DNA of 64,000 nucleotides from DATFBY01 sp035253585 (GTDB lineage Bacteria; Gemmatimonadota; Gemmatimonadetes; Gemmatimonadales; Gemmatimonadaceae), in the NCBI GenBank assembly GCA_035253585.1, contig DATFBY010000092.1, positions 3,154-67,153 on the forward strand, in the 5' to 3' direction. This document shows positions 17,642 to 26,027 of the stretch, in pieces (within the stretch, counting starts at the first letter, position 1; each line of letters begins with the position of its first letter). The notes below the pieces were generated by a model. That model saw only the letters and a program-made list of their open reading frames with translations. It was not told where the DNA came from and ran no database searches. The translations under genes were made by a program, and so were the position numbers.

Positions 17642-18052
17642 ATGCGTCCCATTCGTGTGCTCATCGCCAAACCTGGACTCGACGGTCACGACCGTGGCGC
17701 AAAGGTCGTCGCGGCCGCGCTACGCGATGCGGGAATGGAAGTCATCTACACCGGGCTGCATCAGACGCCTGAAATGATCGCGTCGGCGGCAGTGCAAGAA
17801 GACGTCGACGTCGTGGGTCTGTCGATCCTGAGCGGCGCGCACATGACACTCTTCCCGCGCGTCCAGGAGCTGCTTCGCGAGCAGGGACGCGACGACATTC
17901 TCCTCACGGGCGGCGGGATCATTCCGAAGGAAGACATTGAGGAGCTGCAGCGACGCGGGATCGGGAAGCTGTTCGGACCCGGTACGGCGACCTCCGATCT
18001 TGCCGCCTACATCAAGGAGTGGTTCTCCGCGCGCCAGCAACAGGAAGCGTGA
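17642..18052 (+). CDS. Methylmalonyl-CoA mutase, B12-binding subunit
   Basis: 136 aa, a single cobalamin-binding domain. KPGLDGHDRGAK carries the DxHxxG signature whose histidine coordinates cobalt. SILSGAHMTLFP and LTGGGIIPKED complete the fold. Pairs with the large subunit at 15799 to make the working mutase. The ATG at 17642 fits the family N-terminus (RPIRVLIAKPGLDGHD). The end overlaps the carboxyltransferase start by four bases. Confidence 0.95.
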   Translation: MRPIRVLIAKPGLDGHDRGAKVVAAALRDAGMEVIYTGLHQTPEMIASAAVQEDVDVVGLSILSGAHMTLFPRVQELLREQGRDDILLTGGGIIPKEDIEELQRRGIGKLFGPGTATSDLAAYIKEWFSARQQQEA

Positions 18053-19701
18053 CCTCCCGCCTCCACGAGCTCAGCACCCAGGTTCGCGCGCTCGAAGAGC
18101 GACTGCGGTTGGGTGGCGGCGCCGACAAGATCGAGCGGCAGCACAAGCAGGGTAAGCTGACCGCGCGCGAGCGCATCGAGCTGTTGTGCGACGACGATGC
18201 GCGCTTCCTCGAGATCGGGTTGCTCGTCGCCTACGATCAGTACGATGAGCAAGCGCCGGCCGCTGGTGTCGTCACCGGCATTGGGATCGTGCACGGTCGT
18301 GAAGTCGTCATCGTCGCCAACGATGCGACGGTCAAGGCGGGCTCGTGGTGGCCGGAGACGATCAAGAAGATGCTGCGCGCTCAGGAGATCGCGATGCGTT
18401 GCCGCATCCCGATCATTTATCTGGTCGATTCCGCCGGCGTGAATCTGCCATACCAGGGCGGTGTCTTTCCGGGCCAATACGGCGCGAGCCGAATCTTCTA
18501 CTACAACTCGATCATGCGACGCTATCTGCGGATTCCGCAGATCGCGGCGGTGATGGGCCCGTGCATCGCGGGCGGCGCGTATCTGCCGGCGTTATCCGAC
18601 GTGATCCTCATGGTCGAGGGAAGCTCCTTCATGGGACTTGGCGGTCCCAACCTGGTGAAGGGAGCGACTGGTCAGGTAATCGACGCCGAAACGCTCGGTG
18701 GTGCCCGCACCCACACGCAGATCAGCGGTGTCGCGCACTATCGGGTGAAGGATGATGAGGAGTGCGTCGAGCACATTCGGGAGATGGTGCACCGGTTGCC
18801 ATCGAGATTCGAGATTCGAGATTCGAGATTCGAGGGTGATTCGAGATTCGAAGGAGATTCGGCCCCGAATCTCGAATCTCGAATCTCGAATCTCGATCTT
18901 TACGACCTTCTCCCCTCCGACCACCGCATGTCCTACGACATGCACGCTGTTCTTCGCGCAATCATCGATGACGGGCGCCTCGACGAGTTTCAGGCGGAGC
19001 TGGCGAAAGAGATGATCTGCGGCGATGGAAGCATCGAAGGAATTGCGGTCGGCGTGATCGCGAACCAGCGCGGGCTCATCAAGGGTCGTCAGGGAGAGAA
19101 GCCGCGCTTCGGGGGCATCGTGTACGCGGAGAGCGCGGAGAAGGTCGCGTACTTCATCGAGCGGTGCGACCGGCTTCGGATCCCACTCCTTTTCGTGCAG
19201 GATGTCTCCGGCTTCATGGTCGGTCCAGAAGCGGAGCACGAAGGAATCATCCGGGCCGGTGCGCGCTTCGTCGAGGCGATGGCGACGGCCACGGTGCCCA
19301 AGCTCGTGCTCACCGTGAATCACGCGTCAGGCGCCGGCTACTACGCGATGGCGGGGCAGGGGTTCGATCCCGATTTCATCTTCAGCTGGCCGACCGGACG
19401 CATGGCCGTGATGGAAGGTGAGTCGGCCGTTCAGGCCGTGCACGGCCCGTCGCTCGATGAAGCGAAGCGCTCCGGCGTGCAGCCTCCTCGTGAAGTGCTC
19501 GAAGCAGTCGAGGAGATGCGCGAGGACTACGAGCATCAGCTCGATGCCCGCTTCGCCGGCGCTCGTGGATACATCGACGCGATCGTCTATCCCGAGGAAA
19601 CGCGGGCCGTGTTGGCAATGGCGCTCCGAGCATCGCTGCACAACCCCGGGCCTCACCTCGGACCGTTCGTGCTTCCCCCGCATCTCGCGGAGTCGCCGTG
19701 A
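18049..19701 (+). CDS. Acyl-CoA carboxylase carboxyltransferase subunit (propionyl-/methylcrotonyl-/geranyl-CoA type) with repeat-derived insertion
   Basis: 550 aa. Crotonase-fold carboxyltransferase that moves CO2 from biotin to an acyl-CoA. Motifs: HKQGKLTARERIELL, PIIYLVDSAGVNLP, the GPCIAGGAYLPALSD oxyanion segment, and VNHASGAGYYAMAGQGFDPD. Residues about 252-283 (SRFEIRDSRFEGDS to LESRISNLD) come from heptad repeat locus B and replace the normally short linker before LYDLLPSDHR. The frame is kept across it. Propionyl-CoA is suggested by the adjacent mutase. AtuA-like neighbours make a branched terpene or leucine substrate equally possible. No biotin carboxylase gene is in the window. 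Confidence 0.88.
   Translation: MTSRLHELSTQVRALEERLRLGGGADKIERQHKQGKLTARERIELLCDDDARFLEIGLLVAYDQYDEQAPAAGVVTGIGIVHGREVVIVANDATVKAGSWWPETIKKMLRAQEIAMRCRIPIIYLVDSAGVNLPYQGGVFPGQYGASRIFYYNSIMRRYLRIPQIAAVMGPCIAGGAYLPALSDVILMVEGSSFMGLGGPNLVKGATGQVIDAETLGGARTHTQISGVAHYRVKDDEECVEHIREMVHRLPSRFEIRDSRFEGDSRFEGDSAPNLESRISNLDLYDLLPSDHRMSYDMHAVLRAIIDDGRLDEFQAELAKEMICGDGSIEGIAVGVIANQRGLIKGRQGEKPRFGGIVYAESAEKVAYFIERCDRLRIPLLFVQDVSGFMVGPEAEHEGIIRAGARFVEAMATATVPKLVLTVNHASGAGYYAMAGQGFDPDFIFSWPTGRMAVMEGESAVQAVHGPSLDEAKRSGVQPPREVLEAVEEMREDYEHQLDARFAGARGYIDAIVYPEETRAVLAMALRASLHNPGPHLGPFVLPPHLAESP
18803..18895. repeat. Heptad inverted repeat, locus B (GATTCGA type), inside a gene
   Basis: Left arm 18803-18832 repeats the 7-mer GATTCGA. 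The right arm 18866-18895 is its exact 30-nt reverse complement, with further partial heptads between them. The whole lies in frame inside the carboxyltransferase gene, adds about 31 codons and no stop. The neighbouring protein on both sides follows the family normally, so this is an insertion rather than native sequence. Confidence 0.9.
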
Positions 19702-21068
19702 GTCGCGTCGTGCGCATCGCGGCGGGGCAAGGGTTCTGGGGCGATTGGCTCGACGCGCCTCGCCGGCAGGTGGAGGGAGGAGCCATCGACTACCTCATGC
19801 TCGACTACCTGGCAGAGGTTACGATGTCGATCCTCCAGAAGCAGAAGGAGCGCGACTCCAACATGGGCTACGCGCGCGACTTCGTGAGTGCGATGGAGAG
19901 CGTGTTCCCGGCGGTCGCCAGCCGCGGCGTCAAGGTCATCGCCAACGCCGGGGGTGTGAATCCCGACGCGTGCGCCGAAGCCGTTCGTCGCGCGGCGGAT
20001 ACGCAGGGGGTCGCCGGCGCGCTTCGCATCGGCGTCGTCACGGGTGACGACCTTCTGCCGCGAATCGATGAGCTGCTGGCCAAGGGTCATCCGCTCGCCA
20101 ACATGGATACCGGCGACCCGCTTTCGGCGATTCGCGACAGCGTGTTGTCGGCAAATGCGTACATCGGAGCGCGGCCGATCGTCGAGGCGCTGCGGCGCGG
20201 GGCGAATGTGGTGATCACCGGTCGCTCGACCGACACCGCGCTCACGATGGCGCCGATGCTCCACGAGTTCGAGTGGGCGCCTGACGATTGGAACAAGCTC
20301 GCGGCCGGCATCATCGCCGGCCACATCATCGAGTGCGGCGCGCAATGCTCGGGGGGCAACTGCCTGTACGATTGGCGGTCGATCCCCGACCTGGCCAACG
20401 TCGGCTATCCGATCGTGGAGGCTTCTCCCGACGGGACGTTCATCATTGCCAAGCATCCCGGCACCGGCGGCCGTATCGACGTGCACTCGGTGAGCGAACA
20501 GCTGGTATACGAGATGGGCGATCCGAGGACCTACATCACGCCGGATGTCATCGCGGACTTCACCACGATCCGTCTGGAGAATGCCGGCGACGATCGCGTG
20601 CGTGTATTTGGCATCGAGGGGCGCGCGCCTACGGACAAGCTCAAGGTGTCGATTGCCTATCGCGCCGGCTTCAAGGCCGTCGGTACGCTGGTATATGCGT
20701 GGCCGGACGCGCTCGAAAAGGCCGAGCTCGCCGACCGGGTACTGCGCGATCGCCTAACAATGCTCGGTCTGCGTTTCGAGCAGGTTCACAGCGAGTTCCT
20801 CGGCGCGTCCGCCACTCACGGGCCACTGGCGAACACACCGCGTGATCTTCCGGAAGTGCAGCTTCGGATCGGCGTTCGGGGCGACGATCGTGGCGCGGTC
20901 GAGCGCTTCACGCGCGAGCTGGCGCCGCTCGTCCTCAACGGTCCACCAAGCGTCACCGGTTTCGCCGGGGGACGGCCGAAGGTAGAGGAAGTCGTTGCGT
21001 ATTGGCCGGCACTCATCGACAAGTCGGTGGTCGACACGTCCGTTAGAGTGATCGGAGGGAGCGCGTGA
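19698..21068 (+). CDS. AtuA-like (DUF1446) protein, main domain
   Basis: 456 aa. N-terminal IAAGQGFWGDW, VIANAGGVNPDACAEAVR and the GAQCSGGNCLYDW segment match the DUF1446/AtuA family of acyclic terpene utilisation clusters. The biochemical role is not firmly known. In related operons it accompanies a carboxyltransferase and an enoyl-CoA hydratase, as here. The small C-terminal AtuA domain, often fused, is a separate gene immediately downstream. GTGA coupling on both sides. Confidence 0.82.
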   Translation: MSRVVRIAAGQGFWGDWLDAPRRQVEGGAIDYLMLDYLAEVTMSILQKQKERDSNMGYARDFVSAMESVFPAVASRGVKVIANAGGVNPDACAEAVRRAADTQGVAGALRIGVVTGDDLLPRIDELLAKGHPLANMDTGDPLSAIRDSVLSANAYIGARPIVEALRRGANVVITGRSTDTALTMAPMLHEFEWAPDDWNKLAAGIIAGHIIECGAQCSGGNCLYDWRSIPDLANVGYPIVEASPDGTFIIAKHPGTGGRIDVHSVSEQLVYEMGDPRTYITPDVIADFTTIRLENAGDDRVRVFGIEGRAPTDKLKVSIAYRAGFKAVGTLVYAWPDALEKAELADRVLRDRLTMLGLRFEQVHSEFLGASATHGPLANTPRDLPEVQLRIGVRGDDRGAVERFTRELAPLVLNGPPSVTGFAGGRPKVEEVVAYWPALIDKSVVDTSVRVIGGSA

Positions 21069-21421
21069 AAGTGCGCCTGGTCGACATCGCGCATGCCCGT
21101 TCAGGTGACAAGGGCGACACCGCCAACGTCGGTGTGATCGCGCTGCGCCCGGAATGGTACACGGTGCTGGAGCGCTATCTCACACGCGACGTCGTCGTCA
21201 GGCATTTTCGGGGAATGATCGAAGGGGGTGTCGAGCGCTTCGAGCTTCCGAACATCTACGCGCTGAATTTCCTCCTCCATGGCGCGCTTGGCGGCGGCGG
21301 TACGTTGTCGCTCAAGACCGACGCGCAGGGGAAGGTCTACTCGACGGCGTTGCTCCGCCTCGTCCTCGACATCCCCGACAATGTGGTGCGAGAGCTGTCG
21401 CTTCCCGGAATGAGAGCGTGA
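21065..21421 (+). CDS. AtuA C-terminal-domain protein
   Basis: 118 aa. VRLVDIAHARSGDKGDTANVGVIA is the characteristic opening of the small domain at the C-terminus of AtuA proteins. Here it is a stand-alone gene coupled by GTGA to the main DUF1446 gene, so the two products probably form one complex. Its stop overlaps the next GTG by four bases. Function beyond the association is not known. Confidence 0.8.
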   Translation: MKVRLVDIAHARSGDKGDTANVGVIALRPEWYTVLERYLTRDVVVRHFRGMIEGGVERFELPNIYALNFLLHGALGGGGTLSLKTDAQGKVYSTALLRLVLDIPDNVVRELSLPGMRA

Positions 21422-22179
21422 CTCGCATTCGGGTCGAAGTCGAGGCGCCGATTGGCACGATCGTACTGGCGCGTCCAGAGAAAAAGAACGCGCTCGATCT
21501 GCAAACGACCCGCGAGCTGGCGATCGCGCTAGAGCGCTTGGCAACCGACGACAGTGTTCGGGTCATCCTGATCCGAGCCGACGGCGAAGATTTCTGTGCC
21601 GGTGCCGACCTCGAAGCCCTCGAGGCGATGCTGGACAAGGGTCCCGACGCGCACCTCGAAGATGCCGAGGCGTTGGCTAACGTATTCCGTCTGCTGCGAA
21701 CGACGCCGAAGCCCGTCATCGCCGTAGTGCGCGGTCGTGCACTCGCCGGTGGCGCGGGGCTCGCCACGGCCTGCGATGTAGTGGTGGCCGGCGAAGGAGC
21801 GCAGATCGGTTATCCGGAAGTTCGAGTCGGCTTCGTTCCGGCGATGGTGATGACGATGCTACGACGGTGCGTCGGAGAGAAACGCGCCTTCGAGCTGGTG
21901 GCGACGGGCCGATCGATCACTGCTCGTGACGCGCTCGAAATGGGGCTGGTGAGCCGCGTGACGCCTGACGCGGAGCTCGATGCAGCGGCCTCGAAGATGG
22001 CGGAACAGCTGGCACGCACGCCATCCGCCGCACTACACGCGACGAAGCGCTTGTTCTACGCGCTCGATGGCAGGGAATTCGGAGAGGGTCTCGCGCTGGG
22101 CGTCTTGACGAACGTCGAGGCGCGCTCCACCCAGGACTTTCGTGACGGCGTACGCCGCTTCGTTCGTAGGGATCGATGA
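21418..22179 (+). CDS. Enoyl-CoA hydratase/isomerase family protein
   Basis: 253 aa from the GTG at 21418, chosen for the GTGA overlap and because family homology starts there (RPEKKNALD). Oxyanion-hole segments are FCAGADLEALEA and GRALAGGAGLATACDVVVA. The YPEVRVGFVPAM region keeps one acidic residue. In its operon with carboxyltransferase and AtuA it may act as a methylglutaconyl-CoA-type (AtuE/LiuC-like) hydratase. That assignment is from context only. Confidence 0.85.
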   Translation: MTRIRVEVEAPIGTIVLARPEKKNALDLQTTRELAIALERLATDDSVRVILIRADGEDFCAGADLEALEAMLDKGPDAHLEDAEALANVFRLLRTTPKPVIAVVRGRALAGGAGLATACDVVVAGEGAQIGYPEVRVGFVPAMVMTMLRRCVGEKRAFELVATGRSITARDALEMGLVSRVTPDAELDAAASKMAEQLARTPSAALHATKRLFYALDGREFGEGLALGVLTNVEARSTQDFRDGVRRFVRRDR

Positions 22180-22370
22180 TGCCGGCGTCCCACGATCTGC
22201 GCGCCCCGGAAATGCTAAACCGTGCCAAGCTCGTGCTGGCCGGGATAGGAGTCCTCGTTTGGGCCCACGGAGCCCGCATCGAGGACGCCGGGGTGCGTTG
22301 GGCTGGAATAGCGCTACTTGCCATCGCCTTTCTGCTCCGATTCTTGCGGCGAAGGGAGGGAGCGAGCTAG
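22176..22370 (+). CDS. Small membrane protein, unknown function
   Basis: 64 aa. Two hydrophobic stretches (LVLAGIGVLVWAHGARI and WAGIALLAIAFLLRFL) separated by a short loop, ending in an Arg-rich tail. ATGA overlap with the hydratase suggests it is translated and belongs to the operon. No family is recognised. Confidence 0.5.
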   Translation: MMPASHDLRAPEMLNRAKLVLAGIGVLVWAHGARIEDAGVRWAGIALLAIAFLLRFLRRREGAS

Positions 22371-22468
22371 GGGCCCGATCGGCGTACTCCGCGCCTTCCA
22401 GACCCGAAGAAAAGTCCTCGATCGGCGGGCTCCGCGGTTCGCTTGTTGCTTGCAAATGAGCGGATTCC

Positions 22469-22474
22469 AGGAGG
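22469..22474 (+). promoter_or_regulatory. Strong ribosome binding site for the sigma factor gene
   Basis: AGGAGG lies eight bases before the ATG at 22483. It decides between that start and an ATG at 22456, which has no comparable site. Perfect Shine-Dalgarno sites are rare in this window, where most starts are coupled by overlap. Confidence 0.8.
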
Positions 22475-22482
22475 CCCCGACC

Positions 22483-23370
22483 ATGACGCAGGCGAAACGT
22501 CGCAGACGCCACGCAAGCCCAGCCGACATCGCGCCGAGCGAGGCGGACCGGGACATCCTCGATCAGTACTTCGCGGACGTGAGCCGATATCCGCTTCTGA
22601 AGACCGACGAGGAGAAGGCCCTCGCGCGTCGCATACAAAAAGGAGACGAGGCGGCCATCGACGAGATGGTGAAGCGGAACCTCCGATTCGTCGTCTCCGT
22701 CGCCAAGAAGTATCAGAACCGCGGCCTTCCGCTCATCGATCTCATCGGTGAGGGGAACGTCGGGCTGCTCACCGCGGCGCGGAAGTTCGACCCCGATCAG
22801 GGAGTGAAGTTCATCTCGTACGCGGTGTGGTGGATCCGCCAGGCGATCCTCTCGGCGCTCGCCCGCCAGGGACGCACGGTACGCGTGCCACTCAACCGCA
22901 CGGCGGATCTTTCGCGAGTGATCAAGGCATCGGCGCTGCTGCGCGACAAGTTCGGGCGCGAGCCCACGCCGCAGGAGCTCTCGCAGCTCACGGGAATCTC
23001 TCACGAGATCGTACAGGCGCTGATGTCGCTCAACACCGCCGACGTGCGCCTCGATGCGGCCATCGGCAAGGACGGAGACCGGGCACTGATCGAGCGATTC
23101 TCGGTCGAAGAGATGCCGGACGCCGAGGCGCAGGTGCTGAACTCGTTCCGCACGGCGGAGCTCGATCGCGCACTCGAAACGTTGCCGCCTCGCGACGCGA
23201 AGATTCTGCGTCTCTACTTCGGTCTCGAGGGCGATCGCGAGCACACGCTCGACGAGATCGGCAAGATGCTCGGCGTGACGCGCGAGCGTGTTCGCCAGCT
23301 TCGCGATCGCGCGCTGCGGAGATTGAGAGAGGGACAGGTTGGGCAGGCGCTGAGAGATGTAGCGGCCTGA
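22483..23370 (+). CDS. Primary-like (RpoD/SigA family) RNA polymerase sigma factor
   Basis: 295 aa. Region 1.2 (DQYFADVSRYPLLKTDEEKALARRI), region 2 (LRFVVSVAKKYQNRGLPLIDLI and the WWIRQAI helix), region 3, and region 4 with the TLDEIGKMLGVTRERVRQ helix-turn-helix. Region 1.1 is absent, so this is either a short primary sigma or a group 2 (RpoS-like) factor. The start follows the AGGAGG site. About 110 bases without a gene lie upstream and probably hold its promoter, but no convincing -35/-10 pair could be picked. Confidence 0.93.
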   Translation: MTQAKRRRRHASPADIAPSEADRDILDQYFADVSRYPLLKTDEEKALARRIQKGDEAAIDEMVKRNLRFVVSVAKKYQNRGLPLIDLIGEGNVGLLTAARKFDPDQGVKFISYAVWWIRQAILSALARQGRTVRVPLNRTADLSRVIKASALLRDKFGREPTPQELSQLTGISHEIVQALMSLNTADVRLDAAIGKDGDRALIERFSVEEMPDAEAQVLNSFRTAELDRALETLPPRDAKILRLYFGLEGDREHTLDEIGKMLGVTRERVRQLRDRALRRLREGQVGQALRDVAA

Positions 23371-23374
23371 TTAT

Positions 23375-23461
23375 CGGGACTCGGGACTCGGGGCTCGGCG
23401 TTGTGGGGCGACGTGCTTGATCGCCACGCGCCGAGCGCCGAGTGCCGATGGCCGAGTCCCG
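23375..23461. repeat. Heptad inverted repeat, locus C (CGGGACT type)
   Basis: Left arm 23375-23400 has three heptads of the form CGGGACT plus CGGCG. Right arm 23429-23461 is an inverted set of four heptads of the form CGGNNNT. The arms differ in copy number and by several bases, so this copy is more decayed than loci A and B. It fills the gap between the sigma factor and U32 genes, and ends 13 bases before the chosen U32 start. Confidence 0.8.
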
Positions 23462-23474
23462 CTATATTTCGCGA

Positions 23475-25967
23475 ATGTCCCATCCCCCTCGCCGCGTCCC
23501 TGAGCTGCTCGCTCCCGCAGGCTCGTTGGACGCTGTTCGTGCCGCGGTAGCCAACGGCGCCGACGCCGTCTACTTGGGCGTCGAGCGGTTCAACGCGCGC
23601 GACGAGGGCGCACAGCTCACCGTCGACGAGCTGGACATCGCCTGTCGCCTGGCACACGGGCGCGGCGCGCGCGTGTATCTGACGCTCAACACGCTTGTCA
23701 AGCCCGGAGAGCTGGTCGACGCACTGATGCTGCTCGGTGACGCGATCGATCGCGGCGTCGACGCCGCGATCGTTCAGGACATCGGGCTCGTGCGCCTAAT
23801 CCAGCGCGTCTATCCGGGCTTCGAGCTCCACGGCTCGACCCAGATGACGGTCCATGACTCGTCAGGCGCTGCGGTAATGCGCGCGCTCGGCGTCCCGCGC
23901 GTCGTGCTGGCGCGCGAGAGTACGCTGGAGGACATCCGCGCCATTCGCGAGGCAGTTCCTGAGCTACAGCTCGAGAGTTTCGTGCACGGAGCGCTGTGCA
24001 TCTCGTACTCCGGCCAGTGCTACATGTCGGGAATGATCTCCGAGCGGAGCGCCAACCGGGGCTCGTGCGCCCAGTCGTGCCGGAAAGACTATGTGCTCAC
24101 GGACTCCGCCACGCATGCCGAGCTCGATCGCGGCTACCTGATTTCCGCGCGCGATCTGGCCGCGGTCGATCATCTCGAAGCGCTGGCCGAGCTCGGGATA
24201 GTCTGCCTCAAAGTGGAAGGGCGAAAGAAGCGCCCCGAATATGTGGCCACCGTCACGCGCCAGTACCGCGGCGCGCTGGAACGGCTGGCGCGCGGCGAGC
24301 AGCCGACGCCATCGGAGGATGAGCGGCGCGACCTGCTCCAGATCTACAGCCGCGGCTTCACGGGCGGGATGTATGGTGGTCGCGTGGGACGCGATTACGT
24401 CACCCGCGAGCAGCCTGACAATCGCGGCGTGCTTCTTGGCGTCGTCGTAGGCCGCCAAGGCGGCGAGCTCATCGTCGATGTGGCCACGCCGATCGAAGTT
24501 GGAGACGGGCTCGGCTTCGAATCCGACATACGAGGGACGGAGAGCACAGGGTTCGTCGCTCAGTCGGTGCGAACGATCGCGGCCCGCGACGGCATGACTC
24601 GTCAGGCAGTCGCCACGCGCACGAATGTGCCGGTAGGGTGGCGCGTCATTCGAACTGCGCACGCCGCGCTCCTCGAGCGCGCCCGCGCCAGCTACGCCGC
24701 GGTGGCGGCGACGTCGCGTCCTCGGCGGGCACGACTCGACGTGCGCGCGTTCGGCGGGGCGGGTGCGCCGCTCAAGCTCGTCTTCACCGCGGACGGCGAA
24801 TCCGTGTCGGTTCGGAGCGAGAAGGAGCTGACGCCGGCGCGGAGTCGGGCGATCGATGTCGCGATGCTCCGCGAGCACCTCGGTAAGCTCGGCGAGACAC
24901 CTTTCGCGTTAGGCGACGTCGACACCGGTGGTCTCGCGTCCGGTTTGTTCATTCCCGTCAGCGAGATCAATCACCTTCGGCAGCACGCCACCGAGCAGCT
25001 GATTCTCTCGCGGGATTGGGCTCGTCAGGCACGTTTGGACCACCGTCGGTCGACGATAGAGGCCGCGGTGCGCGACGTTGGCTCTTCCGTACCTGGCACG
25101 AAGCGCGACGAATATGTGCTGGCAGCCGACGTGCACCGCGTCGAGGACGCGCGAGCCGCAGCCGAGGCTGGTGCAACGGAAGTGTCGTTCGATCCGTTCT
25201 TACGACACCCGGTTCCGCCGGTCTCACGACTCCGCGCGCTAGCCTCCGAGCTCGAGAGCCGGAACGTCACGCTTCGCCTGCGTACACCGACGATAGTGCG
25301 CCCTTCCGAGCGCGGCACATTGGACAAATGGCTTCGACTCGGCTTGCCGGTCGTGTCTGGACACCTGGGACTCGTAGCAGATCTCGCGGCCGCTGGGCGG
25401 GACGTCGTCGCCGACTACGCCGTCAACTGCTTCAATCAGCACACCGCGGCTGAATACTTCCGGCTCGGCGCAACGCGCATCGTCCTCTCGGTGGAGCTCA
25501 CGGCGGACGAAATGGCGCAGCTCGCGGCACCGTGGCGTGGTGAGGGATTCGACATCCTCGTGTACGGTCGGCCGGAAGGGATGACGATCGAGCATTGCGT
25601 GCTCTCGGCCGCTTTCGATCGGGAGCCGGCAAGCTGTCGTGATCTCTGTGTCCAAAAGCATCCGATTGTGGAGCTAACGGATCCGTCCGGCTACACGTTT
25701 CCGGTGGCTACCGATAGCGCCTGTCGCAACCGTCTGCTTCACTCCCGCCCGATCGACGGATCGGAGTTCGTGCCTCGGCTGTGGCGCGCAGGTTTCCGTT
25801 CTTTCCGACTGCTCTTCAATGTTCCTGGCGAGCCGGTGGGAGAGCTGGTTGCACGCTATCGGCGTTTGCTCGATGCGGTGGCCCACGAGCGTTCGGCGCC
25901 CGTCGAGCCCATTCGTGAGGTCGTCGGAAGTGCGTTCACGCGAGGCCATTTCGCGCGTGCAGTCTGA
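23475..25967 (+). CDS. U32-family protein (RlhA/TrhP-type RNA hydroxylation)
   Basis: 830 aa with an N-terminal U32 domain (ELLAPAGSLDAVRAAVANGA, VHGALCISYSGQCYMSG, GSCAQSCRKDY) and a long C-terminal DUF3656-like part. Characterised relatives RlhA and TrhP hydroxylate cytidine in 23S rRNA or uridine in tRNA, using an iron-sulfur cluster on the conserved cysteines. RlhA is nearer in length. The older label 'collagenase/peptidase U32' is probably misleading. The ATG at 23475 lies just past the repeat. Earlier in-frame codons fall inside the repeat and are not used. Confidence 0.85.
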   Translation: MSHPPRRVPELLAPAGSLDAVRAAVANGADAVYLGVERFNARDEGAQLTVDELDIACRLAHGRGARVYLTLNTLVKPGELVDALMLLGDAIDRGVDAAIVQDIGLVRLIQRVYPGFELHGSTQMTVHDSSGAAVMRALGVPRVVLARESTLEDIRAIREAVPELQLESFVHGALCISYSGQCYMSGMISERSANRGSCAQSCRKDYVLTDSATHAELDRGYLISARDLAAVDHLEALAELGIVCLKVEGRKKRPEYVATVTRQYRGALERLARGEQPTPSEDERRDLLQIYSRGFTGGMYGGRVGRDYVTREQPDNRGVLLGVVVGRQGGELIVDVATPIEVGDGLGFESDIRGTESTGFVAQSVRTIAARDGMTRQAVATRTNVPVGWRVIRTAHAALLERARASYAAVAATSRPRRARLDVRAFGGAGAPLKLVFTADGESVSVRSEKELTPARSRAIDVAMLREHLGKLGETPFALGDVDTGGLASGLFIPVSEINHLRQHATEQLILSRDWARQARLDHRRSTIEAAVRDVGSSVPGTKRDEYVLAADVHRVEDARAAAEAGATEVSFDPFLRHPVPPVSRLRALASELESRNVTLRLRTPTIVRPSERGTLDKWLRLGLPVVSGHLGLVADLAAAGRDVVADYAVNCFNQHTAAEYFRLGATRIVLSVELTADEMAQLAAPWRGEGFDILVYGRPEGMTIEHCVLSAAFDREPASCRDLCVQKHPIVELTDPSGYTFPVATDSACRNRLLHSRPIDGSEFVPRLWRAGFRSFRLLFNVPGEPVGELVARYRRLLDAVAHERSAPVEPIREVVGSAFTRGHFARAV

Positions 25968-26027
25968 GGGTTGGCTGGAGGCTCGACCGATGTCGCGCAC
26001 TCCCTCACCGCGCCGTACGCTCCGCTG

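Noticed and set aside
18803..18895. CRISPR array
   Set aside because: Units are seven bases, without spacers, and face an inverted copy. No cas genes are nearby.
23442..23474. Upstream start for the U32 protein
   Set aside because: The extra codons lie in the right arm of heptad element C and match no homologue. The ATG at 23475 begins just before conserved sequence.
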